A model generated the notes under the pieces. The model searched no databases. It was given only the letters and a program-made list of their open reading frames with translations, and was not told the DNA's origin. This document shows, one piece after another, positions 1 through 16,861 of a stretch of DNA of 64,000 nucleotides (position 1 is its first letter; the number at the start of each line of letters is the position of its first letter). The translations under genes and the position numbers were made by a program. The stretch comes from Yamagishiella unicocca. Lineage: Eukaryota > Chlorophyta > Chlorophyceae > Chlamydomonadales > Volvocaceae. The stretch covers positions 248,001-312,000 of the forward strand of contig BDSL01000101.1 of assembly GCA_003116995.1 (NCBI GenBank), in the 5' to 3' direction.

Positions 1-3000
1 ACCAGCTGCTGCGCCGCTCCAGTCCGGCGGTGTGCGAGGAGGTGGCGCTGGGGCTGGGGGCGCTGGAGCCGCTGGCCACGGTGTTCCTGCACCCGGTCAT
101 TCCGCTCACCTACAAGGCGCACGCAGCGGGTGGGTGGGTGGTGTCAGGGGCTGTCAGGGGGTGCGCGTGATGGTGGGCTGTACAGGGCGCCGCGGCCCCT
201 CCCCCCATGACTCCCGCGCAGCCCGGCCCCCTCTAACCCCGCTCTCCCCCGCAACCCCTCTTCCCAACCGTGGATTCGCGGATTATCCTTTTTACCCCCC
301 CCCCTTGCAGCCTGCCTGCTGCGTTACGTGATGCCGGACAGCCTCTGGCGGGCGACGGCGGCGGCGGCCAAGGCGGCGGCGGCGGGGCCGCCCCCTGCCT
401 CTGCCCCTGCCGGGTCGGACGGGGCTTCAATCGACGGCGCCACCCCCTCCGCCTCGTCAGGGGGGGCCCCGGGCAACCCCCCGGGGCCGGAGGGGCAACC
501 CCCGCCGCCTGGAGGCACCACGTCACCCTCGCCCGCACCCCCGGCGGCTCCCTCCCCGGTGCCCGGTGCGGCTCCGGGCCCTGCCGGCCCTGCCGGCCCC
601 GCCCAAGCGGCTCAAACCGCCATGACTCGCGGACTGGAGAGCGCGGGCGGCCCGGGCGGTGCGGAGGGCCTGGGCGGCGCTCCCGGCGGTATTGAGGTGC
701 CGAATGTGGAGCTGTTGGACGACGAGACCCGGGAGCAGGTGGGGAGGAGAGGAGGAAGAGGAGGAGGAGGAGGAGGGCGGGAGGAGGAGGAGGAGGAGGG
801 TTGTTGGGACCTGATGCATTGCATGAGTTGAGGTCGAAGTCCTGTGGCCGAGCTGAGGGCGATATTGGGGGGTATGGTACATGTTGGTGCAGCACCGGCG
901 GTCAGATGCCAGATGCGACCGCCGCCCAACCCGTCACGTGACGCCCTGCCCGACCCTGCCCGACCCTGCCGCGCTCTCCCTCCCTGTCTCCGACCCTGCC
1001 GCGCTCTCCCTCCCTGTCTCCGACCCTGCCGCGCTCTCCTCCCTGTCTCCGACCCTGCCGCCCCACAGGTTGTGGGTCGCGCCCGGCGGGTCGCGGCACT
1101 GGACGGAGTGCTGAGGTCGCTGGTGCAGCTGTGTGTGGGGCCGGAGGGACCGCTGGCGGACTTGGAGGTGCGTTGGGTGGGGGCAGTGGGAAGGTTGTGT
1201 GAGGGGGCAGTGGGAGGGTTGTGTGAGGGGCAGTGGGAGGGTTGTGTGAGGGGGCAGTGGGAGGGTTGGGTGGGGGCAGTGGGAGGGTTGTGTGAGGGGC
1301 AGTGGGAGGGTTGGGTGGGGGCAGTGGGAGGGTTGGGTGGGGGCAGTGGGAGGGTTGGTGGGGGCAGTGGGAGGGTTGGGTGGGGGCAGTGGGAGGGTTG
1401 CGTGAGGGGCAGTGGGAGGGTTGGGTGGGGGCAGTGGGAGGGTTGTGTGAGGGGCAGTGGGAGGGTTGCGTGAGGGGCAGTGGGAGGGTTGGGTGGGGGC
1501 AGTGGGAGGGTTGGGTGGGGGCAGTGGGAGGGTTGTGTGAGGGGCAGTGGGAGGGTTGCGTGAGGGGCAGTGGGAGGGTTGTGTGAGGGGCAGTGGGAGG
1601 GTTGCGTGAGAGGGCAGGGTGAGGGGAGAAGGTTGGGGGACGGGGAAGGGGCTGTGAAGGCTAGAGGAGGTTGCGAGAAGACCCTTGTGGGAGGTGGGGT
1701 GGGGTGCGTCCGCACTCCTGTGGTGTGCGCTGGAGGGGAATTGGTGGGGGCACTAGTACACATTTTGCAAAGCCCCGCATGGGGCGCTCCAGAGTTGTGC
1801 AAGGTCGGGGTGGGACCGCTGACAGTTCCCTGCCGCCCCCTCCGCCCTTTCCGCCCCCTCCACCCCCAGGCCGTCAAGGAGGACGGGGCGGCTCCCGTGG
1901 AGGACCCCAAGGGCAAGAAGAAGAAGAAGAAGAGCAAGAAGAAGAAAGCCAAGATGGAGCCAGGTGAGGGGTGGGAGGGGAGACCCATAGGTCGGCACTG
2001 AAATACAAAAACCGGCGGGGAACCGCTGGGAACCACGTGGGTAGGAGGGAGGATCGCAAGGAAAACCGGGGAGAAGGGAGGAGGGGGGAGGAGGGAGGGG
2101 ACCTGCGCAGCGGGCAGATTGCGATGTACTCCGCCGACAGCTCATTTAACCCGCTGCCACTTCCCTCTCCCCCCTGGAGGGGACTACACGCGGCACGCAC
2201 AACCCGCGCATCAACCGCCAACGACCGCCGTCCTAACCACCCAACCACCAACGGGTTTTGCTTGCAACCCACCAACCGCCCCGCCCCTCCCAGGCACCCT
2301 TGAGGCCCAGACCTACGCCAGCGCTGTGCTGCGGCTGGTGAGCCTGGCGGAGGAGCAGCGGGTGCCGCTGGTGGAGGCGGCGGCCATCCGCTACCTGCTG
2401 CCGCTGCTGGATGGCAAGAACTCCGCAGCGAGGTGGAACGCCCGACAGGTGGGACGAGGGGGGGGAGGAGCAGGAGGAGGGGGAGGAGGAGGGGGAGGAG
2501 GCTGGCTCCGCAGGTGGGACGAGGGGGAGGAGCAGGAGGCGGACGGCCCCGCTAGGGTTTCCGTTTCCGCTGCGCCACCGTGCTACCCTCGGCCCTGACC
2601 GCGCCCACCTGCCAAACCCTGATCTACTCCCCCACTGCCCTGCCCTCCCAAAACAATCGCTTGGCTCCCTTCCCGCCCACGCAGACGCTCATCAACCTGT
2701 CCATGAGCCCCGACCTGCTTGCCAAGCTGCAGCTGTACAAGGTGCCCGACTACGTGCACCAGGCCAATGTGCCGCAGTCGCACTTCGAGCGGCCGCTGCA
2801 GCTGCAGATGGGGACGGGAATGCTGCAGCACCAGGATTCGCTGGTGCGTGGGGGCAGGGGAGGAGACCCGTGGGTCGGCGCTGATGAGTGAACCGATTGG
2901 GGAACGTTGGTGGGGGGCAGGAGAGGGCTGGGGAGGGGTGGCAGCCTTGGAAAAGGCAGGCAGGCGTTGTTGAGGCCGTATGGTCAGCAGGCTTTCCGGC

Positions 3001-3401
3001 CTCAGCCGCAGCCTGATGGAGGCCCCGCTGCGGAGCGAAGGATCCAGAACATCAGCCGGGAGGGACTGAGGTGGTGCTTTTGAGGGGCGGCCGCGCTTGA
3101 CGCGGCCGAGCACAGGAGCGAAGCCTCTCTGAGGAACCTAGGAAGATCCCCTTCAGAATATCGGGAGGGAAATGTCGCCACCGCCCAGGCCATCGCCCAA
3201 TTGCGGGCCCACGCCTATAACCCAAATCACGAGCTAGCCGCCTCACCCCGCCCCCTCGAACCCTGGCTCGATCCCCCAGGGCCGCAAGAAGGATGTTGCA
3301 GGAGTCGTGGCGGCGGTCAAATCCAAGCCACCCGCCCTCAAGGCCAAGGCGTAGCCAAGCCCGCACCCAAATGTGGTGGTTGGTTACCCCGATGGGGCTG
3401 A
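1..3401 (+). CDS. Armadillo-like repeat protein, 3' part (5' end outside window)
   Basis: Exons read as 1-129, 311-738, 1069-1167, 1870-1963, 2294-2448, 2685-2843, 3006-3070 and 3116-3401, all with GT-AG borders and consistent phase. The product has helical ARM-like stretches: one in exon 3 (VAALDGVLRSLVQLC) and one running across exons 5-6 (YLLPLLDG...NARQTLINLSMSP). Between them are a long Pro/Gly/Ala-rich linker in exon 2 and a very basic Lys run in exon 4. ARM repeats normally mediate protein-protein contacts; no catalytic motif is visible. The last exon is the weakest: reading on from AYNPNHEL gives a stop at 3401. An alternative final exon at 3281-3352, in another frame, ends in SKPPALKAKA and has a better acceptor but lacks a matching donor. 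I cannot assign a specific function. Confidence 0.6.
1180..1620 (+). repeat. Intronic minisatellite, 22-24 bp unit
   Basis: About 19 imperfect copies of a G-rich unit (core GGCAGTGGGAGGGTTG followed by a variable TGTGAGGG or GGTGGGGG part) fill the intron between exons 3 and 4 of the ARM-like gene. The unit varies by one or two bases, so the reading frame changes along the array. It explains the long repetitive reading frames on both strands here, which are not genes. Confidence 0.9.
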
Positions 3402-5680
3402 CACGCTGTGTGTGATGGCGGCGTGCTGGTCGTGGTGTCTCGTGGTGGCGCTGTGGACTATGGTGGTGGTGGGTGTGGTGTCCTGCCGGTGGCGCGGCAG
3501 CGGCGGCAGCGGCGGAGGGGCGGCCGATGTCACAACACGGGTATACCTTGTGTCGTTGGGCAGCAGGCTGGTGCGGGCGACGAACAGCGCGCGGTAGTCA
3601 CCTCGAGGGTGCGATTGGACGGTGTACGATTGTACGATGTACGACGGCGATCATACGTGGGGGAACACAGTATGGGTGGCGCGCAGGGCACACACAGCCG
3701 GGTCGCCAAGCTGGGGTGTGAAGTGCGGTTGGATGAGCGCCAGCTGGAGTAGAGTGGGTCAGGCAGGTCAGGTGGGTCAAGGGAGGGGTGGCGTGAAAAC
3801 CGTCAAGGGAGGGGGTGGGGACGCTGCTGAGCGAACGAGGGCGGGGGGGTGTACGTATCGTGCCTGAGGGGGCTGCGGGTCAGGCCGGGGGCGCTTCTTG
3901 GTCCGGCGGGCCCCCGGGCAAACCACGGCAGCTAGGGCAACGTGGCATGTTCTTCTTTAGCTGAGAAACGCTGAGGCAAGCGGGCGGCGCCTCGTGTAAT
4001 GGGGACCTGCCTGGAACCAGCTGCGACGCGGTCTTGGAGGAGCCAATAACGGGTGGTGGATTCATAGGAGGGTAGGTACCGGTATGTAGGTAGCGATGTG
4101 GCTTGTGTGGTGTGTGCAACCGCATGGTCGCTGCGCAAGGCGTCGGTTTGTAACTGCGCCCGCGACCCAGCCGATCACCCTGCCTGCTGGTGTTCCCGAT
4201 TGGACGGCTCCGAAACCCGCCCAGTCGTGTTGCCGTGAGACTGGTGCGAGATGCACTTGGGGACTGCGCTGGCTGGACTCCTCGGAAGGGCCCAAACGGG
4301 GGGGGGAGCTGGCGCATGCTGCGACCGACGTATTGACGGTGACGAGGCATGTGGATGTGTGTTAAATGACCGCGAAGCCGAGAAACTCCCTCCACGGAAA
4401 ATGAACCTGGTGTGGATGTGCGTCTGTGAACCTGGTGTGCATGTGCACTGCAGCAACGGACCGCCCGCCAAGGCCCCCGAACAACAAGCAACCAGGACAT
4501 CGCGGGGGGCGGGGGTGGCTCGTGCTGCCCTGCCAGCGAGGCTCACCTAGCACACGACCCCCACCTTCACCGCCGCCACAGCGCCAATACGGCGACCCAA
4601 CACCGACCGCCCGCCACAACAGCCGTGGGGCCTGGCCGCCAGCCCCCAGGGGCTTGCAACACGCATTCCATATTTCCATTCCGTCGTTTCTACCGAAGCA
4701 AGGCCGCGGGGCCTTATGCTAGGATGGTACATACAACCGAGGGCATCGGCACGCCACCTCTGGCTGGCGGCCCCAACCACCACCCCGGGGTACAACTGCT
4801 GGTACATACCGTACATCGTGACGGCGCCAATCCACGCAACAGCCTGTTCCTTTAGCTCGAAGGGCGCAGCGCCCGCCTTGGCCGCCCTCGCGGCACGGCA
4901 CAACCACCTGCGCGCCCTACTTCCGGAATCAGGGCACCTGCCCACAAGCATGATGCCTTGATGCCTTGGCGCAACCACACAAACACACACGCGCGGTGAC
5001 GTTGGGTTTTCCACGGCACGGCACAGCCCCGTGCTGCTACGGCTAATTCCCTACTTCGCACCAGAGCCTCCCGTCGAATCGGGACGCAGATACAGGTAGG
5101 CTGCCCGGCCCATGGGACAGGTCCGCGCTGCCCGCTCCGCCGCCGTCCTCGGGGGAGGGCTCGGGGAGGGCGCGGAAACAGTTGCCACTAGGCCACCGCC
5201 GGCGACGTGCCACCAAGCGAGACTGGCTGCTGCTTCGTACGGTACGGTGTATTGGTGTACCGTAGTGTATAGGAAGCGGTACAGCCGTGCGAAAGGTGTC
5301 GTACTGTTCAGCGCGGCAACAAAAATGGGTGGCGGCCAAGGTAGCATTCGGTTGGCTTGTTGGTGGTGGACCCAACCCGGCCCCCTGCGGCCCTGACCTG
5401 CCTGGCCAGCAGAAGGCGCCAGCAGCGGCGCCGGCATTGGGAAGAAGACGCGGGGGAGTCAGGCCATCAAAAGTAAAACTCTGGTCCATGAAGGGGCAGC
5501 TTAAGGGGCAGCTGACCACACCAGAGGCGACCGATGCAAGCCCGATGCAGCCAGTCGCCACTTCAAGTAAGTAAGAACACAGAACCGCCACTCAAACCGC
5601 TGCAGAGGCATGCCGCCCCTACCTCTCCGCCGCTGGCTTCGACCTGAGCTTCTAGGGGCCGACCAGCGCCACAGCATCTT
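3402..5680. other. No convincing gene; 3' flank and intergenic sequence
   Basis: About 2.3 kb with many short reading frames on both strands but no exon chain, domain or start context that I can support. Short GTACGAC/GTCGTAC-type motifs recur (for example near 3630-3650 and 5240-5280), as they do in introns elsewhere in the window. Part of it is presumably the 3' UTR of the ARM-like gene. Confidence 0.5.
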
Positions 5681-6304
5681 GTTTGCAGGTCATGATGAGT
5701 TTTTGCCCTTCCGTTTGCGCCACCTCTCCCACCTACCCACCCACCGGCCGGGCTCTAAACGGTTCTCCTTCGTACCCGGGTTTTCCTTGCAACCCGCTGG
5801 CCGGCGTGCCTACCGTCCGCAGCACCGTGCCCTCGCTTCACCCTCTCCAGGCACAAGCCGCGCCCCTCCCCCTGCGTTCGCACCATCCTGCCGGAGCTGC
5901 ACCGCCCGCGCCTCGCGTCCCGACACCCCATACCAGTCCGCGATGGAGTGGTGAGACACGTCCATGAAATCCGCCACTGGCGTGATGCAGGCGGTGCAGC
6001 GCGGAGCAGCCTCCTTCCTTCCCAACCGCCGTCACAATCGCTGCCTCCTGCCAGTGCTGTCGCCTCCAGCAACGACGACAACGAAGCCACCCTCCGGGCC
6101 CCACCCCACCCGACCCCTCCCACCCGGCTCACGGGACGTACCCGCCGCCCGCCAAAGCGCAAGGGCCGGGCAGCCGCGCGCTTCTCCTTCCGCCGCCAAC
6201 CAGGCCCTCCTGCTCCCCCTTGAACCCGCCCTCAACCCAACCTGCCTGACCCATCCCACCGCCCGCTGTCTGCTGGTTTGCTCTCAAACCGCATGCTGCC
6301 TGCC

Positions 6305-6667
6305 GCATCCCCTTGAACCACAACACGGGTCCGTCGAGCGCCGGCCCGGCGGCGCCGCACTCCAGCCCGCCGCCGACAGAGGTGCTGCGGCAGGGACAGC
6401 TGCGCCCCCTCCGCTCCCCCAGGCAGCTGGGCCCCGACCCCCTCACCGTGCAGCACCGTCCTTGGACAGGCCTCGGACACGACGGTGAGTGATCGTCCTG
6501 CCGAGTGCATCACTACCACCACCATTACTCACTACTACATGAGCCACAAGCCGCTGCGGCCTGGCGGCTCCTCGCAGCAGCCTGGTGCCCAGCCGCCCAC
6601 CGCTCGCCCTCACCACCCCTCCCACCACGGCAGCAGCAGCAGCAGCAACTCGCAGGTACCTGTGTGA
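6305..6667 (+). CDS. Possible 3' exons of an unidentified + strand gene
   Basis: Two exon-like pieces: one up to 6480, ending before a GTGAGTGA donor and containing LRQGQLRPLRSPRQLGPDPL, and one around 6537-6667, rich in Pro, His and Ser, ending at a TGA. Composition resembles low-complexity algal coding sequence, but I could not build the 5' part or fix the acceptors. If real, it converges on the RING ligase gene with only about 30 bp between the two stops. Confidence 0.2.
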
Positions 6668-6697
6668 CTCGCTGGCTGGCTAGCTTAGGTGGCGCGG

Positions 6698-13353
<6,656 letters not shown>

Positions 13354-13606
13354 TTTGTTGACAAATAAGCAGCCTCTTGCTAAATTGTCCCTTTGTGACA
13401 AAACTAGGTTAAAGGCCCGCGGCGAGGGTTTCCGACCGTCTACCTCAATATCGCCTAATGAGCGGTTAATAGCGACACGTATATTATCAGCGGCTGGTTC
13501 TATGTAAGTAGGTTGCGCTTGCGCGTTGCCCCATGTACGTTGCGAGAGCGGGTTCCAACTTCCCGTGCTACGCGAAAAAGACAGCTCTAGCCAGCGGGGT
13601 CCAGGC

Positions 13607-13611
13607 TTACA
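13607..13611 (-). terminator. Candidate TGTAA polyadenylation motif for the 13695-14422 gene
   Basis: TTACA on the + strand, TGTAA on the transcribed strand, 84 bp past the TAA stop of the small three-exon gene. TGTAA is the usual chlorophyte poly(A) signal. Confidence 0.45.
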
Positions 13612-13694
13612 GTTGCACGTCATAAGGTATACCCTGCACTCATAATACTGGCCAATCAAATGCCTTTGAGTATGGCAACATCGCTCAGAGTGTG

Positions 13695-14422
13695 TTAAGT
13701 CTCCGGCGCCTCAAGCAAGTGGCGTGCGAAGCGTAAGCGCTCTTGCATATCCTGCACCTCCATCTCGAGCTTAATCGTTGTCGCCTGAGACCTGCGGTTT
13801 AGGTAGCGAGATTCCACGTTGGGACGTTCATCCGGCTCTTGCTGTCCCACGGACATAACAATACCTGGACAGGCTATCCAGTGAGCTGGGATGAGCGCGT
13901 CCAGGTCGCTCCGGACGCAGATCAACTGCTGTTTTGGGCCATGTCGGGGGCATCGGCAGCACGCCTACGAGTTGAACGTAACTGTATGCCATCTTTGCGC
14001 CATAGATCACCGGAAGCCGCGCGTTGTCATGGTCCCTAAAGAAGATGTACTAGAAACCAGTGATTCTCCCATAGAGCCGTGGACAAGCAAGGCGCATGCG
14101 ACAGGCACGCTCGCACGCACCATGCAAGGACGATAGCGATGGCTCGAGGTGCGTTCGTAAGCCTGCTGTGGCTGGGGAAATGTTGAGTTCCAGAGCGCAA
14201 GCAATCCTCGATTGTTGAGTACACATACAGGCCACCTTGGTGTTCCGGCTGTGCATCCTGGTAGACCGTTACAAACGGAAGGTACTTTGTTGCCCCGTCG
14301 TAGATAGAAGTCGCCAGGTCATCAACGAGAGCAACAATCTTGTACATCTTCCGCGCGTAAGAAGGTGGTGGGACATCGACACTGACCGGGGGCGCTCTTG
14401 GAACCTGCAGGACCAAATACAT
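13695..14422 (-). CDS. Small three-exon protein, family not recognised
   Basis: Exons 14121-14422, 13969-14035 and 13695-13928, joined by short GT-AG introns with matching phase, give 200 residues. The start is the first ATG of the open frame. The sequence looks genuinely coding across the joints (IVALVDDLATSIYDGATKYL in exon 1; RAIAIVLA then WDHDNARLPVIYGAKMAYSY across the first joint; LICVRSDLDALIPAHWIACP in exon 3). It ends in a charged, probably coiled-coil helix (KLEMEVQDMQERLRFARHLL). There is no signal peptide and no membrane helix. It is 340 bp upstream of the RING ligase start on the same strand. The base composition around it is clearly lower in GC than the flanking genes. I do not recognise the family; a transposon-associated ORF is possible. 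Confidence 0.55.
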
Positions 14423-14974
14423 GGCAACGACATTCCTATCTATTATCTGGATTTATACAGACCACGATACGGTAGTCAAGGGATACCGCCTCACCTGGTA
14501 TGTGGTGCATGAGTTCCAGCGATGCGGCACTTCGAGGGTTCTTTCTGCCATTTCGTTTGACCTATCGCTGCAAACTATCCGGAGGAGACTGCAGCGCTTC
14601 TTATATAATGCCTATAATGCGTGTGGTCTTATTATAATACAAATGCGGGCTTCACTGTTACAAGCAACATTCCAGGCATACAGGTGGAGGCCCCTATTAT
14701 GGAACACACCCTATTATGGAACACTAATTATTTCTCCACAACAGCAGCTCCTGAGTCCACCAAATAATTTCACAAGAACCTTTATGATGTAATAGTAATT
14801 GTCAGCACCATAAATGTGCGAAATCTGATAGCGACGGTTCCGGAGCGGAACGACCCGGCGGGACGTGGATTGGATGCCTTTTTGGAGTCGGAATACCGTT
14901 CCGCGCAGCGACAGCCACAGTAACAACTAGCCAACAGACAAAATATATCATGTAAACTCGCAATCACCTTATAT

Positions 14975-15374
14975 ATGCGCGCGCAACTTGCTACGCCGCC
15001 CGAAAGGACGGCTGCCAGAAAGCAATGGACTGAGGAAGACCTTGATGCAGCTCTTGAACTGTACACAAATGGACACATTAGCAACCGACAAGCCGCAGTG
15101 CAGCATGACATCCCCCTGGCAACGTTCCATCGCTACACAACCGGCAAACTGCTAGTTGAGGCACGCTCTGGGCCACCCACAGCCCTGTCCAAGAATGCGG
15201 AACACGTAAGAGCTGCAGCCCGCCGACCAGATCTTCGCTGGGTTCAAAACCCTGGTCAGCAAGCAGCGCGTCGCGCACCTGATGAAGGGGCGCAGCAGCA
15301 TCTCGGAGGCGACCCTGTTCCGCTTCATTGGTGACGCGTCAGAAGCGACCTCTGCGACAGCGAAAATGGCCTAG
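14975..15374 (+). mobile_element. Remnant with Psq/pogo-type helix-turn-helix
   Basis: An ATG at 14975 opens a frame whose first 65 residues carry a Psq-type HTH: basic start, then WTEEDLDAALELYTNGHISN, then RQAAVQHDIPLATFHRY. This is the DNA-binding N-terminus of pogo/Jerky-type DDE transposases and related regulators. After AEH at about 15205 the frame loses coding character, while the +2 frame continues as LQPADQIFAGFKTLVSKQRV and SSISEATLFRFIG to a TAG at 15372-15374, suggesting one frameshift or an unusual small intron. No DDE catalytic domain is visible and I found no terminal inverted repeats. The surrounding 13-17 kb is lower in GC than its flanks. Confidence 0.5.
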
Positions 15375-16861
15375 AGCTCAATCGTGTATTGTCTCAGGCT
15401 CTCAGCAGTAATGGTCATTTTTATGAACTTATCATAAAGAGTTGACAGGGAAATGCAATAAGAGGTAAAATGCACCGAACCGCATCGGCTAGTTAAACCC
15501 GACTACCGGTCCTTAATTCCCAAGCCGGCGTATTTCCAGATAGTCGTCCACATTGCTATTCGGGCCAAGAATGCGTCCCTGTCGCCCTTGATTGCCCTAG
15601 GGCGCATCCAGAGGTGTCTCCCCTGCTGTGCGTGTCCAATCTAAGGTCCAAAGCGCGCGACACCGGGCGGACCTGGCCGGGTCCGACGAGTCCTTTACTG
15701 CTTGAAGACAGCGTCACAGATTCAGTTGTGTATACGACCTGCTATGACGTATCGAAGTGAGCAAGTCTACAGTGAAATGTAGGGCGTAGACCTATGCTGA
15801 ATATAAGAACGTGTACCGCTACAGCGTCTGACAGCGTCCGCATCGATGCCCCGGCAAGCCCAGGACGAGGGGGGGGCCTTCAAGGCCTAGTAGGCACAAC
15901 AGGGCCCACCGCAGGAAAAACGGCGGGACCAGGCCGACGGGCAAGGGACGGAAGCCCCCAGCAGCCCCCCGCGGCCCAGGGCACCACCCACCCGTGAAAA
16001 AACGGGCCACCTGAAAACCGGCCCGAAATGGGACGTTCAGCACAATGGACAGTTGCAACAAACATGGGTTTGGACACTGTAACATCTCCTTACTGGCAGT
16101 ATACAACTCTCATATGGTGAGGCCATGGACATGGGCCCGTCTACGTCACTTTAAAATCTTCTTAAGATGTACCGGAGGAACCCAGGATAAGAAGTGGGGC
16201 CCATATCTTATAATTAACCAAGGCCAAGAGGACGAGGATACCTGCATATGCAACGAACGTGCAGGACTAGCGTACGTGGCTAACGTAATGTACGTGAAGT
16301 GAAGCTTCCCACTTTACGACAACAGCAAGATGCTAACAAGGGCAGCCGATTTGCTACGTCCTGGGCACAATAGAATTGACTACATTGTTTGCAATGTCAA
16401 TTTAGTGTTCATACCACGTCCTAAAACGAATGCTTCTTGGAACAGCAGACGGACGAATTACATAGTGACAGTCGGTTCCTTCTTTCTCACCAGCTGCTCA
16501 TGATAGCACGATCTTGTGCGTTTGTTATTACACTCCTGTAGCTGCAGGATCCTCTGACCATACCTGGAAAAGCGTACAGCGGTCGCCTGCAGGCACCCTA
16601 AAGCTGACCCGCTTTTGGACGCTGCTTGTCTTGCAAGCAACTTCTTTGCCCTGGTGTGCAAGTTTGAGAGGTCCGGAGACTAAGCACATGCGAAGCTGAA
16701 CTGGCGCTTCCTGGATCTGTTGCCCAGTTCGCTGTGTCTTTAATCATTAACACGAGCTTGCTTTGAAGGGAAACTCACACCGCGCATTGAAACTGTCTGA
16801 CCGATTTTTGTGTGACGCTCGTCCACTACAAACGCCCTGCGACGCCTTGCAGGTTGGGCAA
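15375..16861. other. No gene recognised; lower-GC spacer and A2M upstream region
   Basis: Only short, unsupported reading frames. The 3' portion is the upstream region of the A2M-like gene and must hold its promoter and 5' UTR. An upstream in-frame ATG exists at 16763 for the A2M gene, but the ATG at 16862 is followed directly by a clean signal peptide and was preferred. Confidence 0.5.

Noticed and set aside
612..2036. 474-codon minus-strand Pro/Thr/His-rich frame
   Set aside because: Antisense of the ARM-like gene and its G-rich intronic minisatellite; no domain, and + strand splice phases are consistent.
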